Shown: in pieces, positions 16,314-24,129 of the stretch | Layout of the letters: each line of letters opens with the position of its first letter | How positions within the stretch are numbered: the first letter of the stretch is position 1 | NCBI RefSeq assembly: GCF_900099935.1 | Contig: NZ_FNEK01000036.1 | Location: 1 to 46,409 of the forward strand | Origin: Aliiruegeria lutimaris | GTDB taxonomy: Bacteria; Pseudomonadota; Alphaproteobacteria; Rhodobacterales; Rhodobacteraceae | Reading direction: 5' to 3' | DNA length: 46,409 nucleotides | Notes under the pieces: model-generated | Told to the model about the DNA's origin: nothing | What the model saw: the letters and a program-made list of their open reading frames with translations, nothing else | Databases searched by the model: none | Translations under genes and position numbers: made by a program

Positions 16314-17068
16314 GCCTGATGTCCCTCGATCGACTGACGGTAAGGCGCGGCGGCTGCCCGGTGGTCGACGCCGTCTCGCTGCAGGTGGAGCCGGGCGAGG
16401 TCGTTGGACTCATCGGGCCGAACGGCGCGGGCAAGACATCGCTGATGCGCGCCGCCCTCGGGCTGCTGCCACATGAAGGCCATGCGTCGCTCGCAAAAAT
16501 GGTGCCCGCCGCACGCGCCAAACATGCCGCCTGGCTGCCGCAGGGTCGGGAAATCGCCTGGCCCGTGTCGGTGGAAACCCTCGTCGCCCTTGGCCGGGTG
16601 CCCCATGATGCCCGGGGTGGGCCCGCCGACGGGGAGGCGATAGACCGCGCGCTCAAGCGCATGAACCTCGCCAGCTTCCGCAACCGCACCGCCACCCAAC
16701 TTTCCGGCGGCGAGCAGGCGCGGGTTCTTCTGGCGCGGGCGCTGGCACAGGAAACACCCCTGTTGCTGGCCGACGAGCCCATCGCCGGACTCGACCCCGC
16801 CCATCAGATCGCCACGATGGAGACATTCAACATGCTGGCCGCCGAGGGCCGAAGCGTGGTCGTTTCCCTGCACGATCTGGGGCTGGCGGCGCGGTTCTGC
16901 ACTCGGCTGGCGATGATGCAATCCGGACGCCTCGTCGCCGAGGGCCGGCCCGCCGACGTTCTCTCGGCAGACCGTCTTGCAACGGTCTTCGGCATCACCG
17001 CCTGGCGGCAGGAGACGGAAGCGGGGCTGATGCTGCAGCCGCTCGCCCAGTCAGGAGAGCGCAGATGA
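16310..17068 (+). CDS. btuD: ATPase of the corrinoid ABC importer
   Basis: 252 residues. Walker A GPNGAGKTS (~39-47), Q-loop, ABC signature LSGGEQARVLLARAL (~130), Walker B LLLADEPIAGLD, and the H-loop in VVSLHDLGLAARF. It powers BtuC. The start at 16310 overlaps the btuC stop by ATGA; the frame is open much further upstream, but that extension is merely a shadow of btuC. Confidence 0.9.
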   Translation: MSLMSLDRLTVRRGGCPVVDAVSLQVEPGEVVGLIGPNGAGKTSLMRAALGLLPHEGHASLAKMVPAARAKHAAWLPQGREIAWPVSVETLVALGRVPHDARGGPADGEAIDRALKRMNLASFRNRTATQLSGGEQARVLLARALAQETPLLLADEPIAGLDPAHQIATMETFNMLAAEGRSVVVSLHDLGLAARFCTRLAMMQSGRLVAEGRPADVLSADRLATVFGITAWRQETEAGLMLQPLAQSGERR

Positions 17069-17724
17069 AGGTCCGCCACGAGGCGCCATGGCTGATCGCC
17101 GACCTCGACGGCCCGCGCAGGGTGTTGAGCTGGGCGATAAACCGCCCCGGTTTCGTCACCGCCGAGAGGATCGTCTTCCGAGAGGTCCGCAACAAGGACC
17201 TGCCGGAAGGGCGCGATCCGGTAGTGTGGCTGGCGCAGACCCTTGAAGCCGCTGGCCTGGCGGATGCACCCGCGTTGCTGACTTCCCGGAATGTCGCGTC
17301 CTTCGAATTGCATTGCACGGCGCTGGAGGGCGTCACGGTTCATTGCCTGGCCACGGTCGGCCTTTCCAATGCCGAGCGCGTCGGCTACCGGCAGCGCTTC
17401 GATCCCGCCAGCTTCGGCACGATCAACATCGCGGTTGATTGCTCCGCCGGTCTGACCGAAGCCGCCCAGATCGAAGCGCTAACCATCGCCACGCAAGCCC
17501 GCACGGCGGCGGTGATCGACGCCGGAATGCAATTGCCCGAGGGCCCGGCGACCGGCACCGGAACCGACTGCATCGCCGTTGCGACCCCACCGGGCGAGAT
17601 CGGTTTCGCCGGGCTGCACACCGCGATTGGCGAAGCCGTCGGCCGGGCCGTCTATGACGCGGTTTTCGCCGGTGCGCGGAACTGGATCGCCACCCGTCCG
17701 GACCTTTTGCCCGAACCCGACTGA
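17065..17724 (+). CDS. cbiZ: Adenosylcobinamide amidohydrolase
   Basis: 219 residues. CbiZ removes the aminopropanol side chain of adenosylcobinamide (and in some bacteria of pseudocobalamin) to give adenosylcobyric acid, letting imported incomplete or foreign corrinoids be rebuilt. The CbiZ pattern is visible: VLLTSRNV-type segment (ALLTSRNVASFE), VGLSNAERVG, TINIAVDCSAGLTEAA and GTGTDCIAVATP near the C-terminus. It is the last gene of the riboswitch 2 operon and overlaps btuD by ATGA. This means the cell salvages more than cobalamin itself. No corrinoid synthesis genes lie nearby. Confidence 0.9.
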   Translation: MKVRHEAPWLIADLDGPRRVLSWAINRPGFVTAERIVFREVRNKDLPEGRDPVVWLAQTLEAAGLADAPALLTSRNVASFELHCTALEGVTVHCLATVGLSNAERVGYRQRFDPASFGTINIAVDCSAGLTEAAQIEALTIATQARTAAVIDAGMQLPEGPATGTGTDCIAVATPPGEIGFAGLHTAIGEAVGRAVYDAVFAGARNWIATRPDLLPEPD

Positions 17725-17791
17725 CAAGAGCCTCGCGGGAGAACCCGGCTCCCACACCACGGAGCAGGGCCACGCGGCTATCGGCCTGTTT

Positions 17792-18373
17792 TCAGATATT
17801 TCCCTCGATGCGCTCGACCAGATCGACAAGGATCGTCAAGCCGTAGGGCCAGCGCCCGAAGCCACTCTCGGCATTGATATGGCCGGCCGGGCCGAGATCG
17901 ACCCATTCCGACCCCCAATAGGCCGCGAGCTGTTTGGTCCGGTCCAGCGAGATGAGCTGGTCATCATGGCTTGCCACCAGCACAGTCGGCCGATCGAGCC
18001 GGCTACGCGGAATGATCTCCTCCGCCTCGAAGCGCATCGGCTCGGCGGGGGCAACGAACATGGCGCCCGCGACATTCGGCGGGTTCTCGGCCAGCACGCA
18101 GGCGGAAGCCAGCGCCCCCAGCGAATGGCCGATCAGGATCACCGGCTTTTCGCATTCGGTCAGACGCCGATTGATCGCATCGATCCAGTTATGAATATCG
18201 CGGATATCCCAGCGGCTCATGGAAATGCGGGAAAAGAGCGGGGTCTTTTCCTCCCACATCGTCTGCCAATGCTCGGCGGAGGAATTCTTGAAACCGGGCA
18301 CGAGAACGAGATCGTAATTCTCGATATGCCCTTCGAGGGTCTCGATGGCTTCAGGATTTCGGATCGGGCTCAT
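17792..18373 (-). CDS. Small alpha/beta hydrolase, RBBP9/YdeN family
   Basis: 193 residues. N-terminal LVLVPGFKNSSAEHWQTMWE is the RBBP9/YdeN oxyanion-hole and substrate loop; the nucleophile elbow is GHSLGA (~83-88), with an Asp in ASHDDQLI and the catalytic His in GPAGHINAESGFG. Predicted serine hydrolase of unknown substrate. It ends the citrate lyase block, 39 bases after citX, on the same strand, so it may be co-transcribed; a metabolic link is not evident. Confidence 0.85.
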   Translation of the reverse strand: MSPIRNPEAIETLEGHIENYDLVLVPGFKNSSAEHWQTMWEEKTPLFSRISMSRWDIRDIHNWIDAINRRLTECEKPVILIGHSLGALASACVLAENPPNVAGAMFVAPAEPMRFEAEEIIPRSRLDRPTVLVASHDDQLISLDRTKQLAAYWGSEWVDLGPAGHINAESGFGRWPYGLTILVDLVERIEGNI

Positions 18374-18412
18374 GAATTCCGCAGCTGGTGGCGTTGGCCT
18401 TGAAAGGACGCC

Positions 18413-18979
18413 TCATGGTTTACCCGGCTCATCGGGCAACGCAAGGCTGTTGGCGTCGCGGGCGGCCTGTACGCGCTCGGCGATCACCGCCAACAGTTCT
18501 TCGATCGGGTGGGCGCGGGAGCGAGTGCAGGCATGGGCGGGTTTATCGCAGACAAGGCAACGCCGTTTCTGCAAGCCCACATCTCGGCGGGAGAGCGGGG
18601 TTCCGTCCGCGGCGTGCACATCCAGGTCCCACAGCCGGCCCAGCGGATGGCTCTCTTCCAACGCAACCATGGCGGATTTGAGCGCATGGGCATCCGCTTC
18701 GACCACGTAGAGCGCTTCCGGTCCGGTCTGCAGATCGTCGGCAAATACTTCGGCGAAACGCCAGCCCATGGCCGCGAGCCGGGTCGGGATCGCGATCCGG
18801 GCGGCCTCGGCCAGTTCGATGGCGGCCGGGCAGAGCTTGACCGCACCGGGCAGGACGATGGACAGCGTGATCACGGAACACTGATGGTCCGAAAGCGCTG
18901 CGTCCCGCCTTGCGACGCGGGCCTCGCGCGCGGCGAGGACCGCTTCCAGATCGGTTGGAAGGCCTTCGAAAAGGGTCAT
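18413..18979 (-). CDS. citX: Holo-citrate lyase synthase (apo-CitD prosthetic-group transferase)
   Basis: 188 residues. CitX transfers the phosphoribosyl-dephospho-CoA group onto the serine of the citrate lyase acyl carrier protein. Family motifs are clear: GRLWDLDVHAADGTPLSRRDVG, then RRCLVCDKPAHACTRSRAH near the C-terminus. The start at 18979 overlaps the citG stop by ATGA. With citG it provides the maturation of the lyase encoded upstream. Confidence 0.9.
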   Translation of the reverse strand: MTLFEGLPTDLEAVLAAREARVARRDAALSDHQCSVITLSIVLPGAVKLCPAAIELAEAARIAIPTRLAAMGWRFAEVFADDLQTGPEALYVVEADAHALKSAMVALEESHPLGRLWDLDVHAADGTPLSRRDVGLQKRRCLVCDKPAHACTRSRAHPIEELLAVIAERVQAARDANSLALPDEPGKP

Positions 18980-19899
18980 GCCCCACTGCTTTCGAGCCGC
19001 GCGAAAAACCAGGTAAGGCCGACGAGATCCGCCGTGCCTCCGGGCGAGAGGTTGCGGGCGATGAGGGCGTCGTCGAGCGCTTCGAGCCGGGCAATGAAAT
19101 CGGATGCGTTAGCGCCGAGCCCCGCAATCGCCTCCGCTTCGCGGCGGACATACTCCGTCGCCTCCGGCCCGCCACGGGCGATCAGGTTGGTATCGGCATT
19201 CTGCGCCAGCAGGGCCGCAAGGGCAGCCAGAAGGCAGCGTTCCTCTCCTGCCCCGTGGGAACGTGCGGCGCGAAAGGCAGCCAGCCCGATTTCGCGGACC
19301 GTGGCAAAGCCGGACTCGGCCTCTCCGCGTGCACCGCGTATCCCGTAGCGCCGATAGATATATTCCCCGGCGGTCGTCGCCGTACGGTTGGCCCCGTCGA
19401 GGTCCCGCGCGACGATCCCGGCGGCGATAGCGGCCACCTCGCCACACAGGGCGACGGTCTCCAGAGCCGCCCCCTTTGCGGTCAGGCGACCGGCGGCACC
19501 GAGGGCAAGGCCGAAGGCGAATATCGCTCCCTTGTGCGTATTCACGCCATCCGTCGCGCGGAACATGGCCGCTTCGGCAATCAGGCCGAGGCGACGCAGT
19601 TCTGGCAAGGCCTCCGTCGCCGGCATATCCGCAGAGGCCACACCGGACAGGAAGAATTGCTCGAAGAAGGGCGCGATGGCCGCAGCGCTTGCTTCGAAAG
19701 TGGCGACATTCATGTCCGAATGCGCCCCGTTGTTGCGAAGATCCACCAGGCCCGGTTTGGGTGTCAGATGTACCTCGACCAGCAGCGCCTCGTGGACGAG
19801 CTGGGAAAGATAACCGGCGCGGGAAACCAGGGGAGCGGCGGCCGTTTGGCCAGTGCCGCGCCCCGTAAGAACCGAGATTTCCCGCGCTAGCAGGCTCAT
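18976..19899 (-). CDS. citG: Triphosphoribosyl-dephospho-CoA synthase
   Basis: 307 residues. CitG makes the precursor of the citrate lyase prosthetic group from ATP and dephospho-CoA. Motifs: LLVEVHLTPKPGLVDLRNNGAHSDM (~38-62), GVNTHKGAIFAFGLALGAAG (~118-137) and NADTNLIARGG. It is linked by ATGA overlaps to citF upstream and citX downstream. It is separate from CitX here, unlike the fused CitXG of some bacteria. Confidence 0.9.
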   Translation of the reverse strand: MSLLAREISVLTGRGTGQTAAAPLVSRAGYLSQLVHEALLVEVHLTPKPGLVDLRNNGAHSDMNVATFEASAAAIAPFFEQFFLSGVASADMPATEALPELRRLGLIAEAAMFRATDGVNTHKGAIFAFGLALGAAGRLTAKGAALETVALCGEVAAIAAGIVARDLDGANRTATTAGEYIYRRYGIRGARGEAESGFATVREIGLAAFRAARSHGAGEERCLLAALAALLAQNADTNLIARGGPEATEYVRREAEAIAGLGANASDFIARLEALDDALIARNLSPGGTADLVGLTWFFARLESSGA

Positions 19900-21398
19900 G
19901 GCGCGATCTGCCGGACGGTATCGATGATCGTACCATCGCGATAGCGGACATGGCCCACGACATTGTCGAGGAATTCCAGCGGTTCGGGCTTGCCCGAGAG
20001 CGAAATCGCCCGCTGGTAGAGATCCCCGATCGGTTTGACGGGCAGACCCGCCGCCTTCAGCCGCTCGGCCACATCGGGCCGGTTCGGGTTCACCGCGATG
20101 CCGTGCTCGGTAACGAGTACGCCGACAGTTTCTCCCGGCGTAACCCGGGTGGTTACCTGCTCGACCACGGTCGGGATGCGCGTGCGCAGTAACGGGCCAA
20201 CCACGATGGACAGGTTCGCCCCCGCGGCGGTGTCCGCGTGCCCGCCAATCGCGCCGCGCACGACACCGTCCGAGCCGGTCAGCACGTTGACGTTGAAATT
20301 GAGGTCGATCTCCAGCGCCGAGAGGATCACCATGTCCAGCCGGTCAACCGTGGCACCCTTGGAGAGCGGCGAAGCATAAAACTGGGTGGAGATCTCCATA
20401 TGCGAGGCGTTTGCCTGCAGGGATCGGGCGGCGACGGCATCGAAGCTCTGGGTGTCGACCAGCGTGCCGATCAACCCTTTCTCGTGCAGGTCCACCATGC
20501 CGCCGGTCTGCCCGCCAAGCGCCCATCCGGCCTTGATTCCCTTGGCCCGCATCCGGTGTTCGAGAAAGCGCGATGTCGCGGTGGAGGAGCCGCCCGTCCC
20601 GGTCTGCATCGAGAAGCCGTCCTCGAAGTAACCGGCATGTTCCATCACCTCGGCGCAGAGCTTGGCAATAAGAAGCTCGCGCGGGTTGGTGGTGGCGCGG
20701 GCCGCACCGACGGAGATCTTGGCCGGGTCGCCCACTTCCTCGACCTGCACGATCCAGTCGACCTGATCCTGCCGGATCGAAGCCGGGTTGTTCGGGAAGG
20801 GTACGATCTCCTCGGTGAGCATGACGACCTTGTCGGCATACATCGCGTCCACCATCGCGTAGCCAAGCGAGCCGCACCAACTGCGCCCGGACACGCCATT
20901 GGCATTGCCGAACGGGTCGCAGGCGGAGACGCCGAGAAAGGCAACGTCGATCTCGATCTCGCCCTGCTCGATCAGCGCCACGCGGCCGCCATGGGAGTGG
21001 AAGGTGACGGGTTCGTCCATGAGGCCGTTGGAAATGGCCTCGCCCAGCTTGCCGCGCAGGCCGGAAGTGAAGAGCTTGCGGATCACGCCGGACTGGATAT
21101 TCGGGATGATGGCCGCGTTGATGCCAAGCAGCGAGCTGGGCGCCAGCGTGAGGTCCTTGAACCCCATCCGCGCCAGCGTCTCGACCACCAGGTTGATCAC
21201 CTTGTCGCCCTCGCGGAAGGCGTGGTGGAAGGAGACGGTCATGCCATCCTTCAGCCCGGTCCGGCGAATAGCTTCCTCAAGGTCAGGGAGGATCTTGCGG
21301 TCGCCATTGGCCTCGGGCCCGGTGGCAAAGGGGATCTTCGCGTTGAAGCCTGCGAAGGGGGCGAGCCCTGCGACCTGCGGGTTGCGATCAGATGCCAT
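19896..21398 (-). CDS. citF: Citrate lyase alpha subunit (citrate:acetyl-ACP transferase)
   Basis: 500 residues. CitF swaps acetyl for citryl on the carrier protein. Typical sequences include LKDGMTVSFHHAFREGD, QTGTGGSSTATSRFLEHRM, a GGQTGGMVDLHEKGLIGTLVDTQ-like region and GAIGGHADTAAGANLSIVV. The ATG at 21398 is preferred because AAGGAG lies eight bases upstream; a GTG at 21407 overlaps the citE stop and is the alternative. It sits between citE and citG. Confidence 0.9.
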   Translation of the reverse strand: MASDRNPQVAGLAPFAGFNAKIPFATGPEANGDRKILPDLEEAIRRTGLKDGMTVSFHHAFREGDKVINLVVETLARMGFKDLTLAPSSLLGINAAIIPNIQSGVIRKLFTSGLRGKLGEAISNGLMDEPVTFHSHGGRVALIEQGEIEIDVAFLGVSACDPFGNANGVSGRSWCGSLGYAMVDAMYADKVVMLTEEIVPFPNNPASIRQDQVDWIVQVEEVGDPAKISVGAARATTNPRELLIAKLCAEVMEHAGYFEDGFSMQTGTGGSSTATSRFLEHRMRAKGIKAGWALGGQTGGMVDLHEKGLIGTLVDTQSFDAVAARSLQANASHMEISTQFYASPLSKGATVDRLDMVILSALEIDLNFNVNVLTGSDGVVRGAIGGHADTAAGANLSIVVGPLLRTRIPTVVEQVTTRVTPGETVGVLVTEHGIAVNPNRPDVAERLKAAGLPVKPIGDLYQRAISLSGKPEPLEFLDNVVGHVRYRDGTIIDTVRQIAP

Positions 21399-21403
21399 GT
21401 CTC

Positions 21404-22279
21404 TCACTCCTTGCGCAGGCCGGAGGCTGCGGCGCGGTCCAGCACGCGGCGGGCATTGTCCACCACGGGGCCGTCGATCATCTTGCCGCCCATGGCGATC
21501 ACGCCGAGGCCCTGTTTCTCGGCCTTCTCGGCAGCGGCGACGACGCGTCTGGCGTAGTCCATCTCCTCCTGCGTCGGCGCGTAGGCATTGTGGAGCAATT
21601 CGATCTGACGCGGGTTGATCAGCGATTTGCCGTTGAAGCCGAGCCTTTTGATCAGGTCCACCTCCTTGAGGAAGCCTTCCTCGTCATCGAGATCGGAGAA
21701 GACAACGTCGTAGCAGTCGATCTTGGCGGCGCGGGCAGCGTGGAGGACGGCGCAGCGGGCATAGAAAAGCTCCGTTCCGTCGCCGCGCTGCGTCTGCATG
21801 TCCATCACGTAATCGAAACCTGCCAGCGCGATGCCGGTGATGCGCGGGCTGGCCTGCGCGATGGCGAGCGCATTGACGACACCCGAGGCGCTCTCGATGG
21901 CGGCCATCAGGTGGGTGGAGCCAACTTCCCGGCCGCAGTCGCGTTCGATCCGCTCGACCGCTGCTTCCAGTTCGCGAACCTGTTCAGGCGTATCCGTCTT
22001 GGGCAGGCGGATCGTGTCGGCGCCGCCGCGAATGGCGGCCTGCAGATCGTCATGGCCAAAGGGTGTGTCCAGCGGGTTGATCCGCACAACGCGCTCGATG
22101 CCGTCATAGAGCGGCTGTTGCAGAGCGTGGAAGACGAGCAGCCGCGCGGCGTCCTTCTCGCGCAGCGACACGGCGTCTTCTAGGTCGAACATCACCGAGT
22201 CGGGTTTGAAGACGAAAGCGGTGGACAGGCTCGCAGCCGAGGAGCCCGGCACGAAGAGCATGGAACGGCGAAGTCTCAT
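21404..22279 (-). CDS. citE: Citrate lyase beta subunit (citryl-ACP lyase)
   Basis: 291 residues, HpcH/HpaI aldolase-like TIM barrel. CitE splits citryl-ACP into oxaloacetate and acetyl-ACP. MRRSMLF-type start ([15 protein letters not shown]), [20 protein letters not shown] with the metal/substrate acidic residues, [14 protein letters not shown], and [15 protein letters not shown] are diagnostic. The start at 22279 overlaps the citD stop by ATGA. Confidence 0.92.
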   Translation of the reverse strand: MRLRRSMLFVPGSSAASLSTAFVFKPDSVMFDLEDAVSLREKDAARLLVFHALQQPLYDGIERVVRINPLDTPFGHDDLQAAIRGGADTIRLPKTDTPEQVRELEAAVERIERDCGREVGSTHLMAAIESASGVVNALAIAQASPRITGIALAGFDYVMDMQTQRGDGTELFYARCAVLHAARAAKIDCYDVVFSDLDDEEGFLKEVDLIKRLGFNGKSLINPRQIELLHNAYAPTQEEMDYARRVVAAAEKAEKQGLGVIAMGGKMIDGPVVDNARRVLDRAAASGLRKE

Positions 22280-22569
22280 TTCAGCGCCTCCCAGTCGAGC
22301 GTCGTCTCGCCCGCCGCGCGCATCACGGCGGCCTGAACGCGGGCGCGGATGGTGCAATCGAGCGCGCCTTTGTCCTGGATGATCAGCGTGCCGGTGGTCA
22401 CGCCGAGATGGTCCAGAACCTCCTCCACGGTGGCGCGGATCTGCTTGCCGAACTGGTGCAGGACCTCGCTCTCGATCACGATCTCAAGCGGATCGTCCGA
22501 GGGCGTGATGCGGATGAAGAGATCGCTGGACTCGAGCGTCCCGGCCAGCGCCTCCTGTTTGAGCAACAT
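22276..22569 (-). CDS. citD: Citrate lyase acyl carrier protein (gamma subunit)
   Basis: 97 residues. CitD carries the CoA-derived prosthetic group on a serine; S14 in the [11 protein letters not shown] sequence is the expected attachment site. The start at 22569 has GGAGAGGAA upstream. It is followed by citE with an ATGA overlap, the standard citDEF order. Confidence 0.92.
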   Translation of the reverse strand: MLLKQEALAGTLESSDLFIRITPSDDPLEIVIESEVLHQFGKQIRATVEEVLDHLGVTTGTLIIQDKGALDCTIRARVQAAVMRAAGETTLDWEALK

Positions 22570-22618
22570 TTTGCATTCCTCTCCGTTTGGCCCACGCCGC
22601 GAGCGGGCCGGTATCCTG

Positions 22619-23659
22619 TCACCCCTGTTGCGCGACAAGGGCTACGTATTTCGTCTTCAACAGCTCGAAGGTCGCGGGCGGCACAAGGTTGCGAATGCTG
22701 TCAAGGTCGCCCTCGTAGAGATGCCTGCGCACTTCGGATGCCGAAATGGCGGTGCCATTGAACTCGGTTCGGGGTATTTCCACGACTTTGATCGCCGGCC
22801 CGCTGCCGCGCACCTCGTCCTGCAGCCAGACCATCATGTCGCTATTGTACTTGTTCGTCGTCGGGCAGAAGGGCTCCGTGCCGACGAAACGATGCGTGAT
22901 ACCAAGCGCGGGCGCGATATGGTTGCGGAACATCAGCAGATCCACAGCTGTGTGGCATTTGCCGACGATCCCCTGATCCTTGAGGAAATAGCAGGAGAAG
23001 GTCGCGCGGCTAACCATGTATTGCGAGCCGGGATGCAGGGTCAGGTTGGGGATGCCCAGGATGTTTTCCTCGGCCAGGTAGTAGCGATCCTGGTAGGAAA
23101 ACAGCGAAACATCCTCGCGCACCATGAACAGGTGCAGCCAGTCGCACGCCTTCGCCGCCTGCTCGACAAGGTAGCGGTGGCCATAAGTGAACGGGTTGGC
23201 GTTCGCCACGACGCAGCCGATTTTCTCGCCCTCTACACGGTGCTTCTGCAATTGCTTGCAGTAGGATTTGATGCCGATCGGCGTGTTCTCCATCAGCACC
23301 ACGGTGTCGGGCATTTCCACAAGGTCGTAGAAACCGCAGCCGCGAAAGAATTCGGCGTTCTTCGGCTCCGTATAGACGAAAAGCGTGGCATATCCGTGGC
23401 TGTGGGCGAGATAGGTGATTTCGCTCACCAGCGTCAGCGAAAGCGCCGTGCCGCGATATTCCGGAAGGATTGCAACACCCTTGATGACGTTCTGCTGCAG
23501 GCCCGCGCAGGCAACGAGCCGATCGCGGTCACGGCAGACGACGAAGGTTTCGATCCCCTGTTCGTAGAGCAGATCGCAAGCGCCCAGCAGCTTCTTGATC
23601 TCGCGGCGCTCGGCATCTTCGTGATCCGGCTCGACGGTATAGAAATCGAGGTCTTCCAT
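22619..23659 (-). CDS. citC: Citrate lyase ligase (acetate:SH-citrate lyase ligase)
   Basis: 346 residues. CitC acetylates the carrier protein thiol with acetate and ATP to activate the lyase. An N-terminal GNAT-like acetyltransferase fold (~1-120, LPEYRGTALSLTLVSEI) precedes a nucleotidyltransferase-like domain with NPFTYGHRYLVEQAA, the HxGH-like ATP site, and TAISASEVRRHL. It is the first of the cit genes proper, 170 bases after the DUF4387 gene, with a strong hairpin in that gap. Confidence 0.92.
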   Translation of the reverse strand: MEDLDFYTVEPDHEDAERREIKKLLGACDLLYEQGIETFVVCRDRDRLVACAGLQQNVIKGVAILPEYRGTALSLTLVSEITYLAHSHGYATLFVYTEPKNAEFFRGCGFYDLVEMPDTVVLMENTPIGIKSYCKQLQKHRVEGEKIGCVVANANPFTYGHRYLVEQAAKACDWLHLFMVREDVSLFSYQDRYYLAEENILGIPNLTLHPGSQYMVSRATFSCYFLKDQGIVGKCHTAVDLLMFRNHIAPALGITHRFVGTEPFCPTTNKYNSDMMVWLQDEVRGSGPAIKVVEIPRTEFNGTAISASEVRRHLYEGDLDSIRNLVPPATFELLKTKYVALVAQQG

Positions 23660-23784
23660 GGCGACCAGGGTCCGATCTGGTGCGGTGACGCCGAGAGCTG
23701 CCGCCGCTTTTGGCGAAGGCCGGTCTCTCGCTACGTCAAGCGGTATTGCCCGCGTGGCGCCCGGAGAAAACCGACAATGTTGCA

Positions 23785-23823
23785 GCCCTGCCCGGCGGTC
23801 AGTGCATGTTATCCGGGCAGGGC
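23785..23823 (-). promoter_or_regulatory. Strong stem-loop between the DUF4387 gene and citC
   Basis: GCCCTGCCCGG (23785-23795) and CCGGGCAGGGC (23813-23823) form a perfect 11-bp stem with a 17-base loop, starting seven bases after the DUF4387 stop on the minus strand. A GGTTTTCTCC tract follows about 12 bases later, too far for a typical intrinsic terminator. It could be a leaky terminator or an mRNA-processing/stability element that sets different levels for tctCBA-atuA and cit genes. Confidence 0.6.
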
Positions 23824-23829
23824 GCTGGT

Positions 23830-24129
23830 TCAGATCTCCATTTCGGCCACGAGGGCGGCAAAGGAGGCGCCGTGCATGTCACGGTCCAGTCGCGTGCCCT
23901 GAATCTGGGGCCTCGGGATCGAGAACTTGACCACGTTGAGGCTGTCGATGTCGAAACGCTTAAGCAGCGTCGCATCGGCTTGCAAAAGCTTCACCACGGC
24001 CTCCGTCTTCAGCCCTTCGGAGACGCGCCGGAACATCTCCGGGGTACCGCAGAAGATGTCGATGGTCAGCCAGAACGGCCCTGCATTCTTGGAGCGGACC
24101 TTGGGAACGATATCGCCGAGCCTGCTCAT
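23830..24129 (-). CDS. DUF4387 protein (partner of the AtuA-family protein)
   Basis: 99 residues. It fits DUF4387: KVRSKNAGPFWLTIDIFCGT (~10-29) and a C-terminal SLNVVKFSIPRPQIQGTRLDRDMHGAS-like region. DUF4387 proteins are repeatedly encoded next to AtuA-family (DUF1446) proteins; their reaction is not known to me. Here it overlaps the AtuA gene by ATGA (24126-24129), which supports a two-subunit enzyme. The position between a tricarboxylate transporter and citrate lyase suggests a tricarboxylate or hydroxy-acid substrate. Confidence 0.82.
   Translation of the reverse strand: MSRLGDIVPKVRSKNAGPFWLTIDIFCGTPEMFRRVSEGLKTEAVVKLLQADATLLKRFDIDSLNVVKFSIPRPQIQGTRLDRDMHGASFAALVAEMEI

Noticed and set aside
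20238-21557. Long plus-strand frame opposite citF
   Set aside because: Antisense shadow of citF; His/Arg/Gly-rich translation without recognisable domains.
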